Source: a virus
DNA: 64,000 nucleotides
Strand: one strand, 5' to 3'
IMG/VR virus record: IMGVR_UViG_3300042464_000635
Location: 1-64,000 of that record
The first letter of the stretch is position 1. The number at the start of each line of letters is the position of its first letter. The notes under the pieces were generated by a model that saw only the letters and a list, made by a program, of their open reading frames with translations, was not told the origin of the DNA and made no database searches. The position numbers were made by a program, and so were the translations under genes. Below, piece by piece: positions 1 through 7,932 of the stretch.

Positions 1-27
1 CACCCCCGCCGCGCCCCCCACAAACTT

Positions 28-56
28 AGTATAGCGGTGTAGATTCCTTGTAATTG
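28..56 (-). promoter_or_regulatory. candidate promoter reading off the left edge
   Basis: On the minus strand a -10 TATACT (28-33) lies 17 nt from a weak -35 CAATTA (51-56). The -10 and spacing match the other promoter modules, but the spacer is not palindromic. It would drive a gene left of the window. Nothing else is visible in 1-92. Confidence 0.4.
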
Positions 57-92
57 ACCTTCGTACGACGTTCCCTATGAGTGGGGGCTTGA

Positions 93-728
93 TTAAACGT
101 CCATGTCGAGGAAGGATAGCTCACCAAGACCAATAAATTCCACACCTTTGTACACCGTATGATGATTTAAATGCCAATGGCCATGAATCCAAAGGTCCGG
201 TTTATGAATCTCGAGCATGTTGTCGAAACACCTTCGTGTTACCGAAGGGATGTCAAATTTTTGCTTTCCTATTTTGTGACACACTAACGAAATTACGGAG
301 TCAGGACACTCATGTGTGACAACGATCTTGGGTTTCACAAGCTCATACGCGTCCATAATGTTGGAAAGCTCTCCGTAAGAAAGCTCTTCGTCAGGCCACC
401 AGTCGTAGCGCTCGGTACGTCGGTCCCTGTCGATGGAGTAAGCTCCACCCACACAAAAAATGTCGCCGCGACCGAACACCGACCCCCCGTCTTTCACCCA
501 GTAGGGGTGTCTTTTGCAGGCACCGGGACTGTCGTGGTTTCCCCGTATGAAAAAGTGCTCACCCTTTGACATCGCGTCGTAGGGTGGGCTGCTGTATGGC
601 TTTTCGGTCTTCGGGTCAATGAAACCCACACCGAAGTCTCCCACTTGGACTGAGCGGTTGCATTCTCTGATTAGCTTCTCATACTTTGACCATTTGCCAT
701 GTACATCACCAATAAATCTGATTTTCAC
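93..728 (-). CDS. calcineurin-like metallophosphoesterase
   Basis: A 211-aa protein with the metal-binding signature of calcineurin-like phosphoesterases: GDVHG at residues 7-11, GNHD at 63-66 and GHWH near 184. The fold hydrolyses phosphomono- or diesters using two metal ions; the substrate cannot be read from sequence. The ATG overlaps the stop of the upstream gene by 4 nt, so it is probably translationally coupled and driven by the promoter at 965-993. Two other phosphoesterases in the window (28658-29365 and 42893-43630) are not close copies. Confidence 0.85.
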   Translation of the reverse strand: MKIRFIGDVHGKWSKYEKLIRECNRSVQVGDFGVGFIDPKTEKPYSSPPYDAMSKGEHFFIRGNHDSPGACKRHPYWVKDGGSVFGRGDIFCVGGAYSIDRDRRTERYDWWPDEELSYGELSNIMDAYELVKPKIVVTHECPDSVISLVCHKIGKQKFDIPSVTRRCFDNMLEIHKPDLWIHGHWHLNHHTVYKGVEFIGLGELSFLDMDV

Positions 729-958
729 AGTGTTCCCCTAAACAAGTCAATCACTCTCTGTATCGCCTCAGATATTTCACCGGAGTCGTTATCAATAACT
801 CTCTGGTCAACCATCCAAGAAATGAGATTGAAGATGTCTTTTTCAGTCGGTCCCTTTACCTGCGACTCTTTCAACGCTGCAAGTGCGAGGCATGTTGTAG
901 CGGACTCGTAGGGTATCTCGTCGAGTAGGGCAGCGCAAATGGCGCGAAAGTTTTTCAT
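725..958 (-). CDS. hypothetical protein, leaderless start
   Basis: A 77-aa acidic helical protein that I do not recognise. The ATG at 958 lies exactly 6 nt downstream of the -10 TATAGT at 965-970, so transcription from that promoter should begin at or next to the A of the ATG. It is first in a two-gene operon with the phosphoesterase, overlapping it as ATGA. Confidence 0.75.
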   Translation of the reverse strand: MKNFRAICAALLDEIPYESATTCLALAALKESQVKGPTEKDIFNLISWMVDQRVIDNDSGEISEAIQRVIDLFRGTL

Positions 959-964
959 ACACTT

Positions 965-993
965 ACTATAGCGTTTTTGTCGCTATAAGGCAA
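965..993 (-). promoter_or_regulatory. promoter module, TTGCCT-17-TATAGT
   Basis: -35 TTGCCT (988-993) and -10 TATAGT (965-970). The dyad TATAGCG/CGCTATA runs through the spacer into the -10. A GC hairpin lies upstream near 1000-1022. Drives 725-958 and 93-728. Confidence 0.75.
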
Positions 994-1184
994 GGGCCTA
1001 AACCGCCCCGCTCAGGGCGGTTATCCGCTTTTTCTAGCTGTAGGCCTGCCGCTACCATTCGCAGTGAGTGCTCGGCGTCAGCTACGGCTTGTTCCTCAGG
1101 CGACGGCAGCTTTCGTTCCAGCAACTCGTCACCCCACTGCCATTTAGCCGCTTGTTCTTGGGTGGGTTCTCTTTGGTTAGTCAT
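966..1184 (-). CDS. hypothetical protein ending inside a promoter
   Basis: A 72-aa charged protein, not recognised. I chose the internal ATG at 1184; the in-frame start at 1241 lacks a good context. The reading frame runs through the GC hairpin and -35 of the next promoter and stops in its -10, so the last 15 or so residues are a translated promoter module. Either that is real overlap or a lost base hides an earlier stop. Confidence 0.5.
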   Translation of the reverse strand: MTNQREPTQEQAAKWQWGDELLERKLPSPEEQAVADAEHSLRMVAAGLQLEKADNRPERGGLGPCLIATKTL

Positions 1185-1259
1185 TATAACATGTGAACAA
1201 TAAGGGTTCTTAAAGTGACTAAGGAAGTGCCTGTACGACACTTCTTTTGCACTTTATTT

Positions 1260-2367
1260 CTACAGAACGTTTAAGTCAGGATACAGGCTCAAAAGTTCAT
1301 CCTTTGACAGAACATCAAACTCGTCTTCGGGTTGCCAAATAACTTCCAGTGCCATCAGATCCTCAGGAGAGACTGAACCAAGGGTTACAAGATTGGCGTT
1401 TAAGCTCTCGTGCGAGTCCGACAGTTTGAGATCCAGCTTTCGGTCCGATGCCACAAGCACGCTCACAAGGATATATTCGTTCTCCTTGGCGTCCCTTTGG
1501 GGTTTGACCTTACGCTCTGTGACGCTCCCGCCCACATTCGTGAGAACTTCCTCTGATGCCTTCGAGCGTTCTTCCATGGAAAGTTGGTCGAATCGGCTTT
1601 CTGCCTCTCCTGACGCCACCTGCTCAGTACTGCTCCACGCGTAAACAACTTTGTCGGGGGTGGCGAAGAAGGGCGAGGGAAGTTTCTTGCAGGATCTTCG
1701 AGAGACCCTCAGCACTGTCCGTGTCCCCTCGCCGAGCGAGTCGTATTAGGTCTGTTTGTAGGTCCTTTGCAGAGGCGAGCAAGGCCACTCGCTGCCTCAC
1801 CACGGTCGTCTTTCTAAGCTTGTCCCGCTGAGTACTCACCCATGGGCTCACAAAGTCGTCCCAACCCCCAGCCAGCAGAAAGATAGCCAAGCCCCCAGCC
1901 CCCAACACAGCAAGGAGTACGAAAAAGAACGCAGGGCTCACAGGTGTTTGCGGCACTGGTGCCACTTGCGACGAATAAAGTGGAGGAGCAATCGGATAAA
2001 CGTTCGGTGTCATGTCCGGCATGACAATAATGTTCGTTCTGTTGTTTCCGGGGTTGCTATAGGGTAGTGTTTTTCGGTACGCTCTCGAAGGGCCGCCACC
2101 GTAGTAGCTTGAACTTCTACTCAGCCCCGGTGCAGGGATGCTTCTTAGCACCGGTGAGGGAGAGGCCCTATAGCTTGGAGAGCTGGAGCGGCTACTCTTA
2201 TAACTTGGGGACCGAGATGGTCGGTTATAGCTAGACGAACTGCGAAAGCTCCGTCCGCTTATTCGTCCGGCTGACGCTGCGAGTGCCGGTGTTGCCGAGA
2301 GCAGGGTTGCTAAGGCGAAAGTCAAAGCCAAGACAGTTGCTGCGGTTGCTGCGGTTTTTGTTTTCAT
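1260..2367 (-). CDS. DUF1517 family protein, interrupted by one extra base
   Basis: Two overlapping frames (1624-2367 and 1260-1715) together form one DUF1517 protein of about 368 aa. The first half has a signal-peptide-like start, a long Ser/Arg/Tyr-rich stretch with YYGGG, one membrane helix (around residues 147-170), then VALLASAKDLQ and SKILQETSLALLRHP. The second frame continues with DKVVYAWSSTEQ and SMEERSKASEEVL, both typical of the family. Removing one C from the CCCCC run near 1663 joins them, and the 1108-nt length is one over a multiple of three. DUF1517 proteins occur in cyanobacteria and chloroplasts; the Arabidopsis member FLAP1 acts in acclimation to fluctuating light. A host-derived auxiliary gene is likely; its role here is inference. 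Confidence 0.75.
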
Positions 2368-2445
2368 TGTGTTGCAGTAGTGTTACCTAGAAAATGCTAG
2401 GCGAAATTTTATGGGACAATCTTCCTTAATACCGGGGGGGATCGC

Positions 2446-3222
2446 TCATACAGCCTCCCACTCATTCGCCTTGAATTTCGGTCGCCACCAGTTTCGAACT
2501 TTACCGGCTTTGTCGATAGACAAGATAATGTAGTCGCCGAACCCCGCGTCACCTTTGCACAAATACTCGTCAGGAACGTAATCCCCACGGTACTTAAATA
2601 AGCGGTGCTCCGAGTCTCTGAGCCAGTACTCACCTTGGTCGCACACTTTGTAGTAAATTTCGGCTGTGACTCCGTAGGGCCACTCCATCACCTGACCGTC
2701 TTTCAGGCGAATGGTTGGAGTCCAGCATTTCCCGGTTCGGAGAGGGATGAGTGTCCCCTCTTTGTCAATCGTCTCATTGACTGTCGCGTCTTCCCAGTAC
2801 CTCACTTCTGCCGATATCTCAAGAAACTCTAGTTTTGGAGTCTTAGTGCCGGAGAGGCTAACCGTGCTCTTAGCACTCGACATGTCCGGGAACCAAGTGT
2901 CTTTTCGGCTAGAGTATACGGCGGTGTCGTCTTCGGTGAAAGACCTCTTTCGGCCAAACTTGTAGACCTCCACTTGGTCCTTCGTAAAGACATAGCAAAA
3001 GTCGGTAGATGCGCTGGTTTCCCATTTCCAGGGCCAACCCTCTTCAGGAGAGTGAAAGTCGTCCCGTTTGGCTATGCGCCTGATTCCGGACCGGAACTCG
3101 TGCGCGGAGGTGACGAACGTGATTTCCGGACAAATAGTTTCAAGAACACCACCGTCGGAGGAAATAGACCCGAGCCACTCCACGGACTTTGGACTTCTAA
3201 CGTAAAAGTCTGCCGGTTGCAT
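2446..3222 (-). CDS. conserved phage/bacterial hypothetical protein
   Basis: A 258-aa soluble protein rich in Trp, Tyr and acidic residues. Segments such as YWEDATVN, KVCDQGEYWL and GFGDYIILSID resemble a hypothetical family I recall from several phages and bacteria; its function is unknown. A promoter module at 3259-3287 gives about a 30-nt leader without a Shine-Dalgarno sequence. It is monocistronic or reads on into the DUF1517 gene. Confidence 0.8.
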   Translation of the reverse strand: MQPADFYVRSPKSVEWLGSISSDGGVLETICPEITFVTSAHEFRSGIRRIAKRDDFHSPEEGWPWKWETSASTDFCYVFTKDQVEVYKFGRKRSFTEDDTAVYSSRKDTWFPDMSSAKSTVSLSGTKTPKLEFLEISAEVRYWEDATVNETIDKEGTLIPLRTGKCWTPTIRLKDGQVMEWPYGVTAEIYYKVCDQGEYWLRDSEHRLFKYRGDYVPDEYLCKGDAGFGDYIILSIDKAGKVRNWWRPKFKANEWEAV

Positions 3223-3258
3223 AATGAAAGTTGAGTCTGCGCGAGTATGTATAAGGTA

Positions 3259-3287
3259 ACTATACCGCTTTCCTTGCGGAAAGGCAA
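3259..3287 (-). promoter_or_regulatory. promoter module, TTGCCT-17-TATAGT
   Basis: -35 TTGCCT (3282-3287), -10 TATAGT (3259-3264). The spacer is an inverted repeat TTTCC-gcaa-GGAAA. The hairpin GGCGG-TTTA-CCGCC abuts the -35 upstream. Drives 2446-3222. Confidence 0.8.
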
Positions 3288-3314
3288 GGCGGTAAACCGC
3301 CCCAGAGCAGCCGG

Positions 3315-3464
3315 TTAACCGTGCCCATCCAACTCAGTTGCAATCGCGTACAACTTCTCTTGGTAGTGCCCGTGTGCGCCAAGCGGTGTTAGTCCGAGTT
3401 CACCTCTAAATTCAATCTGCGTTATCAGTTCTCGAAGAAAAGCAGCTAGTGCTTCTTCTTTCAT
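3315..3464 (-). CDS. small hypothetical protein, 49 aa
   Basis: An ATG-started frame encoding a compact helical protein (starts MKEEALAAFLREL). It ends in the GGTTAACC sequence just ahead of the next promoter module, where other genes in the window also stop. It faces away from the plus-strand genes. Not recognised. Confidence 0.6.
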   Translation of the reverse strand: MKEEALAAFLRELITQIEFRGELGLTPLGAHGHYQEKLYAIATELDGHG

Positions 3465-3582
3465 TCCCTACCCTACTACAGAAGTATCACCCCTCTCAAA
3501 ATTTGCTGGGCGCCTTAAGAACATTTTTGGGCTTGCCCTAAGACCACTCAAATCACTTACAAACCGAAACCAGTGACTTACG
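3465..3582. promoter_or_regulatory. divergent intergenic region
   Basis: About 118 bp separating the minus-strand genes from the plus-strand island. It must hold promoters both ways, but no clean -35/-10 pair or repeat module is visible. Confidence 0.35.
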
Positions 3583-3825
3583 ATGAAAAAGACCCTTCAG
3601 TGTATTAAAGAGATTGGGGAGAAGGTTGATCTTAGGTTAGTTCAGGAATTCACCCCTGAGCAAGAGAGCTTTTTAAGGGCCATCCTGAAACAGGGAACCT
3701 TAGCAGCTTTGGACGAGGGATTAGCCCTTGCAGCTCAAATGATAAGGTTCTCACCACCCGGCTTAACTCGGGACCAACTGGCTAATTTAATTAAGGAAAC
3801 TGTATTGGCGACAAAAGAGCCTTAG
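3583..3825 (+). CDS. hypothetical protein, first plus-strand gene
   Basis: An 80-aa mostly helical protein (starts MKKTLQCIKEIG). It opens the only plus-strand block, which is visibly AT-richer than the flanking genes. No domain recognised. Confidence 0.65.
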   Translation: MKKTLQCIKEIGEKVDLRLVQEFTPEQESFLRAILKQGTLAALDEGLALAAQMIRFSPPGLTRDQLANLIKETVLATKEP

Positions 3826-3891
3826 TAGTTGTTTTACCCTCACTGGATCTTTTAACGACCCTAGACTAGCTTAAAGCCAAAGGAAAGCTTA

Positions 3892-4089
3892 ATGACACTA
3901 CACCCTTACAGCTATTACACAAAGCCCGAAGAATGGCAAACGTGTTACGCTAAGCATTCAGAAGACGGAGAGTCTCCGACTCTGTGTTACGAAGACCTAA
4001 TTGACACCATTGTAGACCTTTACGACAAGATCGCTAAGCTAGAGGCGAGGCTGGACCAAGAAGACTCTTATAGGCACGAAAAAAAATGA
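3892..4089 (+). CDS. hypothetical protein, C-terminal coiled coil
   Basis: A 65-aa protein whose second half is a heptad-like charged helix (residues 43-60). It has one of the few Shine-Dalgarno-like leaders here, AAAGGA about 9 nt before the ATG. The stop overlaps the next ATG. Confidence 0.7.
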   Translation: MTLHPYSYYTKPEEWQTCYAKHSEDGESPTLCYEDLIDTIVDLYDKIAKLEARLDQEDSYRHEKK

Positions 4090-4373
4090 CTGACGACGAC
4101 AAGCTCCTTGCTGACTACGACTCCGAAATTCACGGAGAATATACACTCCTGGAACCACTTACTGTTGCATCACTAATTGAGAGTCACAGACACTTAAGAA
4201 AGAAAAACTTAGAGTGGAACGGGGCGTATAACGAAGCAGGAAGAGAAGGTTATGAGCAAGGTTACTCCTTTGGACTGAAGATGGCAACAGAAGCCACGAT
4301 CATGATCGAAGACCTTCGCAAAATGACTATTCAGGAACTTGCAAATCTAATCGGAGACGAGAATGCCTTCTGA
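4086..4373 (+). CDS. hypothetical protein
   Basis: A 95-aa acidic protein with a short Gly-rich turn (GREGYEQGYSFGLKM). The start overlaps the previous stop as ATGA, and the end overlaps the next gene by 11 nt, so the island is translated as a coupled operon. Function unknown. Confidence 0.7.
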   Translation: MTDDDKLLADYDSEIHGEYTLLEPLTVASLIESHRHLRKKNLEWNGAYNEAGREGYEQGYSFGLKMATEATIMIEDLRKMTIQELANLIGDENAF

Positions 4374-4635
4374 GTTCCCAGAGAATTTAAGCCCGGTTGC
4401 TCAGGCAGTCCGGTCCGCCGCCGGGGCAGAATGCCCGCCGCAGTGCGTTGCCGCCGTGATCCGTGCAGTTACAGATCTGACTATTCCCTGGATTGAAATT
4501 AGACCACAAGAGAACCTGGAAAGTAGAAGAGATGCTATGGCCTGGGGAATGACCACGCAAACTCAAATGACAAGACAAGTTCTTATGAACCTAGCCTACG
4601 AGCTTGAGGGTCAACGTCTCTCATTACACCTTTAA
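4363..4635 (+). CDS. hypothetical protein of the LSPxAQAV type
   Basis: A 90-aa protein containing LSPVAQAVRSAA and CVAAVIRAVTDL. This pattern resembles small proteins I associate with Synechococcus-type cyanobacteria and their phages. Related in style to 35283-35534. Function unknown. Confidence 0.65.
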   Translation: MPSEFPENLSPVAQAVRSAAGAECPPQCVAAVIRAVTDLTIPWIEIRPQENLESRRDAMAWGMTTQTQMTRQVLMNLAYELEGQRLSLHL

Positions 4636-4638
4636 ACA

Positions 4639-4878
4639 ATGATTAAAACTCAAATCTCTATGTTTTCACTGGTTCAAGAAATTGAACAAACAGGAGTACC
4701 TGAGGTCTGGCTTAACGAACTAGAAGAGACTTTACAGTCTTTATTTTTGACTACGGTCGAAGAGTTACAACGGTATCACGAACGTGATGCCGACACCAAG
4801 GCAAGCGACGAGCTTGCTCGGGTAATCGTCACCAACAAAGTGATTGACTACCTTAATTCATTTAGTTCAGCGAAGTAA
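4639..4878 (+). CDS. hypothetical protein
   Basis: A 79-aa helical acidic protein, 3 nt after the previous stop, with an AAACA(ATG) context and no Shine-Dalgarno. Not recognised. Confidence 0.65.
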   Translation: MIKTQISMFSLVQEIEQTGVPEVWLNELEETLQSLFLTTVEELQRYHERDADTKASDELARVIVTNKVIDYLNSFSSAK

Positions 4879-4880
4879 CT

Positions 4881-4961
4881 GTGGGGCTTACTGAAAGATA
4901 TCCAACCGTGCGTCACTTACGCATATTACCCGTCGATGACATTCCTGTTGATGAATGGTGA
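4881..4961 (+). CDS. possible 26-aa protein with GTG start
   Basis: A GTG-started frame filling the space between two genes of the island. The C-terminus is acidic (PVDDIPVDEW). Position and spacing fit a gene, but its size and start codon keep this tentative. Confidence 0.35.
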   Translation: MGLTERYPTVRHLRILPVDDIPVDEW

Positions 4962-4966
4962 AGTAA

Positions 4967-5326
4967 ATGAGTAGCATCCCTGGTCTCACCCTTGAGTCCT
5001 ACGTAATGTGGAACCATAACCTTGTCGTTATTAGGTATCTCAGTGCAAACACATCTTTTCAGATTGCTGAAGCACTCGGGATTAACACATATCGGGTGAG
5101 CTTGTCCCAGGCGCAATTTGACACGATCCTTGCCATTTACGAGCCGTACCGTACAATCGTGGAGTATCTGTTGGAAAACTTTGACGATAATCTTTTGTCT
5201 TGGACGGACTACGCTGGTGTTTGCTTTAACGGTGTGACGGACACCATTGGAGACGAGGTGTCAAGGGCCTTACACAATTTTTCTACTGAGAGGGCCATGA
5301 AACAACTGCCAGGCAACAATGTTTGA
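4967..5326 (+). CDS. hypothetical protein
   Basis: A 119-aa protein with alternating hydrophobic and polar segments, no signal peptide and no recognised motif. The last codons overlap the start of the small membrane protein at 5319. Confidence 0.65.
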   Translation: MSSIPGLTLESYVMWNHNLVVIRYLSANTSFQIAEALGINTYRVSLSQAQFDTILAIYEPYRTIVEYLLENFDDNLLSWTDYAGVCFNGVTDTIGDEVSRALHNFSTERAMKQLPGNNV

Positions 5327-5411
5327 AATTTTGTACTCAACCCTCGGTACTATCGCCGGTTGTTTCTTGCTGTCCATTCTAATTATCACCTTTCTGGGGA
5401 TGAATGACTAA
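5319..5411 (+). CDS. 30-aa membrane peptide
   Basis: One predicted membrane helix (residues 8-26, TLGTIAGCFLLSILIITFL) makes up nearly the whole product. The ATG overlaps the previous stop and the stop overlaps the next start, which is typical of a small phage inner-membrane protein in an operon. Confidence 0.6.
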   Translation: MFEILYSTLGTIAGCFLLSILIITFLGMND

Positions 5412-5538
5412 GCATACACTCAGCCCTGAAGCCGAAGCCGCATGGAACGCCTACTGCGACGTTGCAGACCGCATCGGAGTTTTTGAAGACACCGGTCCTG
5501 TGTCCAGCCACCTTTGCAAAACAGTAACCAGGGACTGA
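5404..5538 (+). CDS. 44-aa protein overlapping a convergent gene
   Basis: Starts MTKHTLSPEAEAAWNAY, reminiscent of the PQAEA starts at 49111 and 49483. It closes the plus-strand operon and its last 88 nt are antisense to the convergent gene 5451-5891. The overlap may be real, or an artefact of a lost base. Confidence 0.5.
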   Translation: MTKHTLSPEAEAAWNAYCDVADRIGVFEDTGPVSSHLCKTVTRD

Positions 5539-5891
5539 ACCTGTTCTTCCCCAAGGTGCATTCTATCTTCCCCTTGGCCCAACCACACCGCAGACGTCCC
5601 TGGCTCCCAATAAACGGCAAGGGAGCTTTGTTGCAGGCTGCACTCCTTGTTGTGTAGATCTTGAAAGTCAACGACCTCAAATCCCCTCTCGGTGCGGGTC
5701 ACCAACCCAAGTTCCCCGGTGAGTTCGAGATCTTCCATTGCTTCTGCAAAGGAGTATGTTCTTTCGTCGCCGGACTCAACACGCTCTGCTATGGCGATGG
5801 CCTCAAGAACGTCCTCGTCACTCCAATTCGTGTCCTGGAACCAGTTCGGTTTGTAGCTCTGGATTCTCGCTATCAAAGTTCGGTTAATCAT
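5451..5891 (-). CDS. hypothetical protein
   Basis: A 146-aa acidic protein. It overlaps the upstream gene by 8 nt at its start and converges on the plus-strand island at its 3' end. No motif recognised. Confidence 0.7.
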   Translation of the reverse strand: MINRTLIARIQSYKPNWFQDTNWSDEDVLEAIAIAERVESGDERTYSFAEAMEDLELTGELGLVTRTERGFEVVDFQDLHNKECSLQQSSLAVYWEPGTSAVWLGQGEDRMHLGEEQVQSLVTVLQRWLDTGPVSSKTPMRSATSQ

Positions 5892-6111
5892 TCTCGTTGA
5901 TTTCGCTCAGTGTTTGCCTTTTCAAGGAGTTCCGGTCGTATCGTTTACCAACCCAGTGCGGGCAGCTGTGACCCCAGTCGGGCTTTGTGCGTGTGTCGAG
6001 AAACTCACACAGTCCTGAGGCTAATTCACCTCCTTTACCGCCGTTTTCTGCCACAAGGGGATCTTTTTTCCACTTGGTGTAGCAGGCACAGGATCCACAG
6101 TTTTTGCTCAT
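5884..6111 (-). CDS. small Cys-rich protein, possible zinc site
   Basis: A 75-aa protein with CGSCACY near the start and a later GLCEF and SCPHWVGKRY. The arrangement suggests four Cys binding one zinc. The leader contains GGGAG 12 nt before the ATG. First gene after the promoter at 6149-6177. Confidence 0.7.
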   Translation of the reverse strand: MSKNCGSCACYTKWKKDPLVAENGGKGGELASGLCEFLDTRTKPDWGHSCPHWVGKRYDRNSLKRQTLSEINEND

Positions 6112-6148
6112 TGCTTCGTCTCCCTACGTGTTAGGCAATCTTACACTA

Positions 6149-6177
6149 AGTATGCTGGTTACCTCCAGAGAGGTAAA
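6149..6177 (-). promoter_or_regulatory. promoter module, TTTACC-17-CATACT
   Basis: -35 TTTACC (6172-6177), -10 CATACT (6149-6154). Dyad TTACCTC-tctg-GAGGTAA spans the -35 and spacer: a different arm sequence from other copies with pairing kept. Drives 5884-6111. Confidence 0.65.
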
Positions 6178-6240
6178 GGTGGGAAACCGCCCCCGGAGCA
6201 TTAGGTTAACCGTACTTTACACCTGGACGGTGACATAGGG

Positions 6241-6624
6241 TTATTCGGGTGGCGCAAAGTTTCGAGGCAGGACTGAATTAGAGGAAGACAGCAAAAGACG
6301 GTACATTTCTTCTTCGAGCCCCCTTGTGACATCTTTAGCAATTAGCCCAGCGAGTCTTGAAACGGCTTCTGCACTCTCCTCACACCGCCCGTTTTTGTAC
6401 TCCGATAAAATGGTTGAGAAAGTTGTAGATTGTGTGAATCTCTTTCCATTTAGGGTCCACCCTGCTTCTAGGGTGGTTTCCCTGGAAAGAGGATCTAAGT
6501 ACCCCCCAACTCCAACACTCAGTGAGTTTTCAGGAGAAACAACACCTTTCGTGTGCAAGGTTCGAAAGTGGTCAGAAAGCTCTTGCCATTCTTGGAGTTG
6601 CTGTAGAGGTGTTTTTTCGTTCAT
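6241..6624 (-). CDS. hypothetical protein
   Basis: A 127-aa protein with a helical N-terminus (PLQQLQEWQEL) and a Ser-rich C-terminus. Its end borders the promoter module at 6149-6177. Not recognised. Confidence 0.65.
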   Translation of the reverse strand: MNEKTPLQQLQEWQELSDHFRTLHTKGVVSPENSLSVGVGGYLDPLSRETTLEAGWTLNGKRFTQSTTFSTILSEYKNGRCEESAEAVSRLAGLIAKDVTRGLEEEMYRLLLSSSNSVLPRNFAPPE

Positions 6625-6682
6625 CTTAGGGTCTAGTGGTGTTCAAGTTTAAATGAGCGGAGCCAGGTTCCGGATCAGCGGG

Positions 6683-6862
6683 TCAACGGCGTAGCTTCCT
6701 TAGAAACTTTGCGGTTGCTGGGCAGGGCCAGAGTAAAACGTGACCACAGACGTCCAAAATTCTTACTCTGTGCCCGATAACCGGTAGATCGTAGTCTGGG
6801 AGTGCAGAAAGGAGCCTTGCAAAGCCCACAAGCAGGTAAGTTACGGCAAGTAGGGCGAGCAT
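6683..6862 (-). CDS. 59-aa membrane-anchored protein
   Basis: The N-terminus (MLALLAVTYLLVGFARLL) is a membrane helix, followed by a basic tail. Fills an otherwise empty stretch between 6624 and 6930. A -10-like TATACT lies at about 6890-6895 upstream, without a good -35. Confidence 0.55.
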   Translation of the reverse strand: MLALLAVTYLLVGFARLLSALPDYDLPVIGHRVRILDVCGHVLLWPCPATAKFLRKLRR

Positions 6863-6929
6863 GGGGGTCTACGGTTAACTATGCCGGTAGTATAGCTTGG
6901 GATTTTTCCGGTAAAGTTCGTCGCCTTTT

Positions 6930-7136
6930 TCATATGCGGTCTCTGGATCGCCACTGGTAGCACCAATCTTTGTCGGCATTGACTTCCTTCGGTGGACCTT
7001 GTATGTGGCACTTTGTGGAAACTCGCCACGCTCCTAAGCCGTAGTTACTGGGATCAGTAAGCGAGGCTATTATAGGGTCTACAACTGGAGTTGAGACCGA
7101 GTAAAAGCAAGTTGAGCATTGTCTATTGTTTGCCAT
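6930..7136 (-). CDS. small Cys-rich protein
   Basis: A 68-aa protein with CSTCFYS near the start, then a later Cys and DWCYQW: a four-Cys pattern like 5884-6111 and consistent with a zinc knuckle. The start overlaps the previous gene by 14 nt. Confidence 0.7.
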   Translation of the reverse strand: MANNRQCSTCFYSVSTPVVDPIIASLTDPSNYGLGAWRVSTKCHIQGPPKEVNADKDWCYQWRSRDRI

Positions 7137-7488
7137 GTTCTTTAACTAAGGAGGCATTAGGATTTACAATGGCCCAGTGTGGCAGCCAGTGTGTGTAGTT
7201 GTAACCGCTCCCTGAGAGGTTATATTTTCTAACTGGCCAGTCAAATTGTAGCATTTCCCACATACCCTCAACTGCTGACCCGTCGGCGTCGGTTCTCCAC
7301 CACCAACAAAGTTCTTCGACGTCAGAATCGGAGAGCGTAGGTAGACGGTCAACAACACTTACGGGCTCAATGGCTTCACCCTGAACCGCTCTGTAGAGCT
7401 TACTCTCTGCTTCTCTATCTTTCACCAAGCCATGCTCAGTTTTAGCAGAAATCTGCAAGGCTTTCTCTTGTGCTTCGCGCAAGTTCAT
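7123..7488 (-). CDS. DUF551-like protein
   Basis: 121 aa. The segment from PVSVVDRLP through ELCWWW to THWLPHWAIVNP is the DUF551 pattern (W and THW landmarks). DUF551 is common in phages and of unknown role. One of three in the window (also 7490-7699 and the C-terminus of 56952-58163). Confidence 0.7.
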   Translation of the reverse strand: MNLREAQEKALQISAKTEHGLVKDREAESKLYRAVQGEAIEPVSVVDRLPTLSDSDVEELCWWWRTDADGSAVEGMWEMLQFDWPVRKYNLSGSGYNYTHWLPHWAIVNPNASLVKEHGKQ

Positions 7489-7489
7489 T

Positions 7490-7699
7490 TTAAACGGGGC
7501 AGGGAATTGAGTTGTATGACAACCAATGAGTGAGACCGTATTCTTCCCGAGACTCTAAGTTCTGGCTGTCGTACCTCATAAGTTCCCAACAGTCGCTACA
7601 ACCGATTCCTGGGCAAAACACCCAAAACTCTGCGTTGGTACTACAGTCTTCCGGTCCAGGGTACCGCTCGGTGAAGGGTACGGGTACTTGCATTGTCAT
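7490..7699 (-). CDS. DUF551-like small protein
   Basis: A 69-aa protein made almost only of the DUF551 unit: YPGPEDC, then FWVFCPG, ending THWLSYNSIPCPV. It lies one nt from 7123-7488, so the pair may be a tandem duplication that diverged. Confidence 0.7.
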   Translation of the reverse strand: MTMQVPVPFTERYPGPEDCSTNAEFWVFCPGIGCSDCWELMRYDSQNLESREEYGLTHWLSYNSIPCPV

Positions 7700-7932
7700 G
7701 ATGGAGAAAGGTCAGTGTGTGTAATGCCAGGTAAGGTGTAGCGGCTTCCCAATTGCCCTGCTTCGTTGCTTCCGCTGCAGTTGAACGAGTGGTGAGTTCC
7801 TTTTGGACACCTTTTGTTGCCGCAAGTTGGACAAACGGCCATAGGGTGAACCAAAGGTTGCGCTGTGGCGTTTGCCCTTTCCTTGACACAATAAAGGCAC
7901 GGGCACCCATGTTTGTACAATGTATCAGCCAT
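7696..7932 (-). CDS. phage zinc-finger-like protein
   Basis: A 78-aa protein with CPCLYC near the start and CPTCGNKRCPKGTHH followed by a later Cys and SNEAGQ. This matches a small phage family I recall as CPxCGNKRCPKATHH. The Cys/His set should bind zinc. Overlaps the previous gene as ATGA. Confidence 0.75.
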   Translation of the reverse strand: MADTLYKHGCPCLYCVKERANATAQPLVHPMAVCPTCGNKRCPKGTHHSFNCSGSNEAGQLGSRYTLPGITHTDLSPS

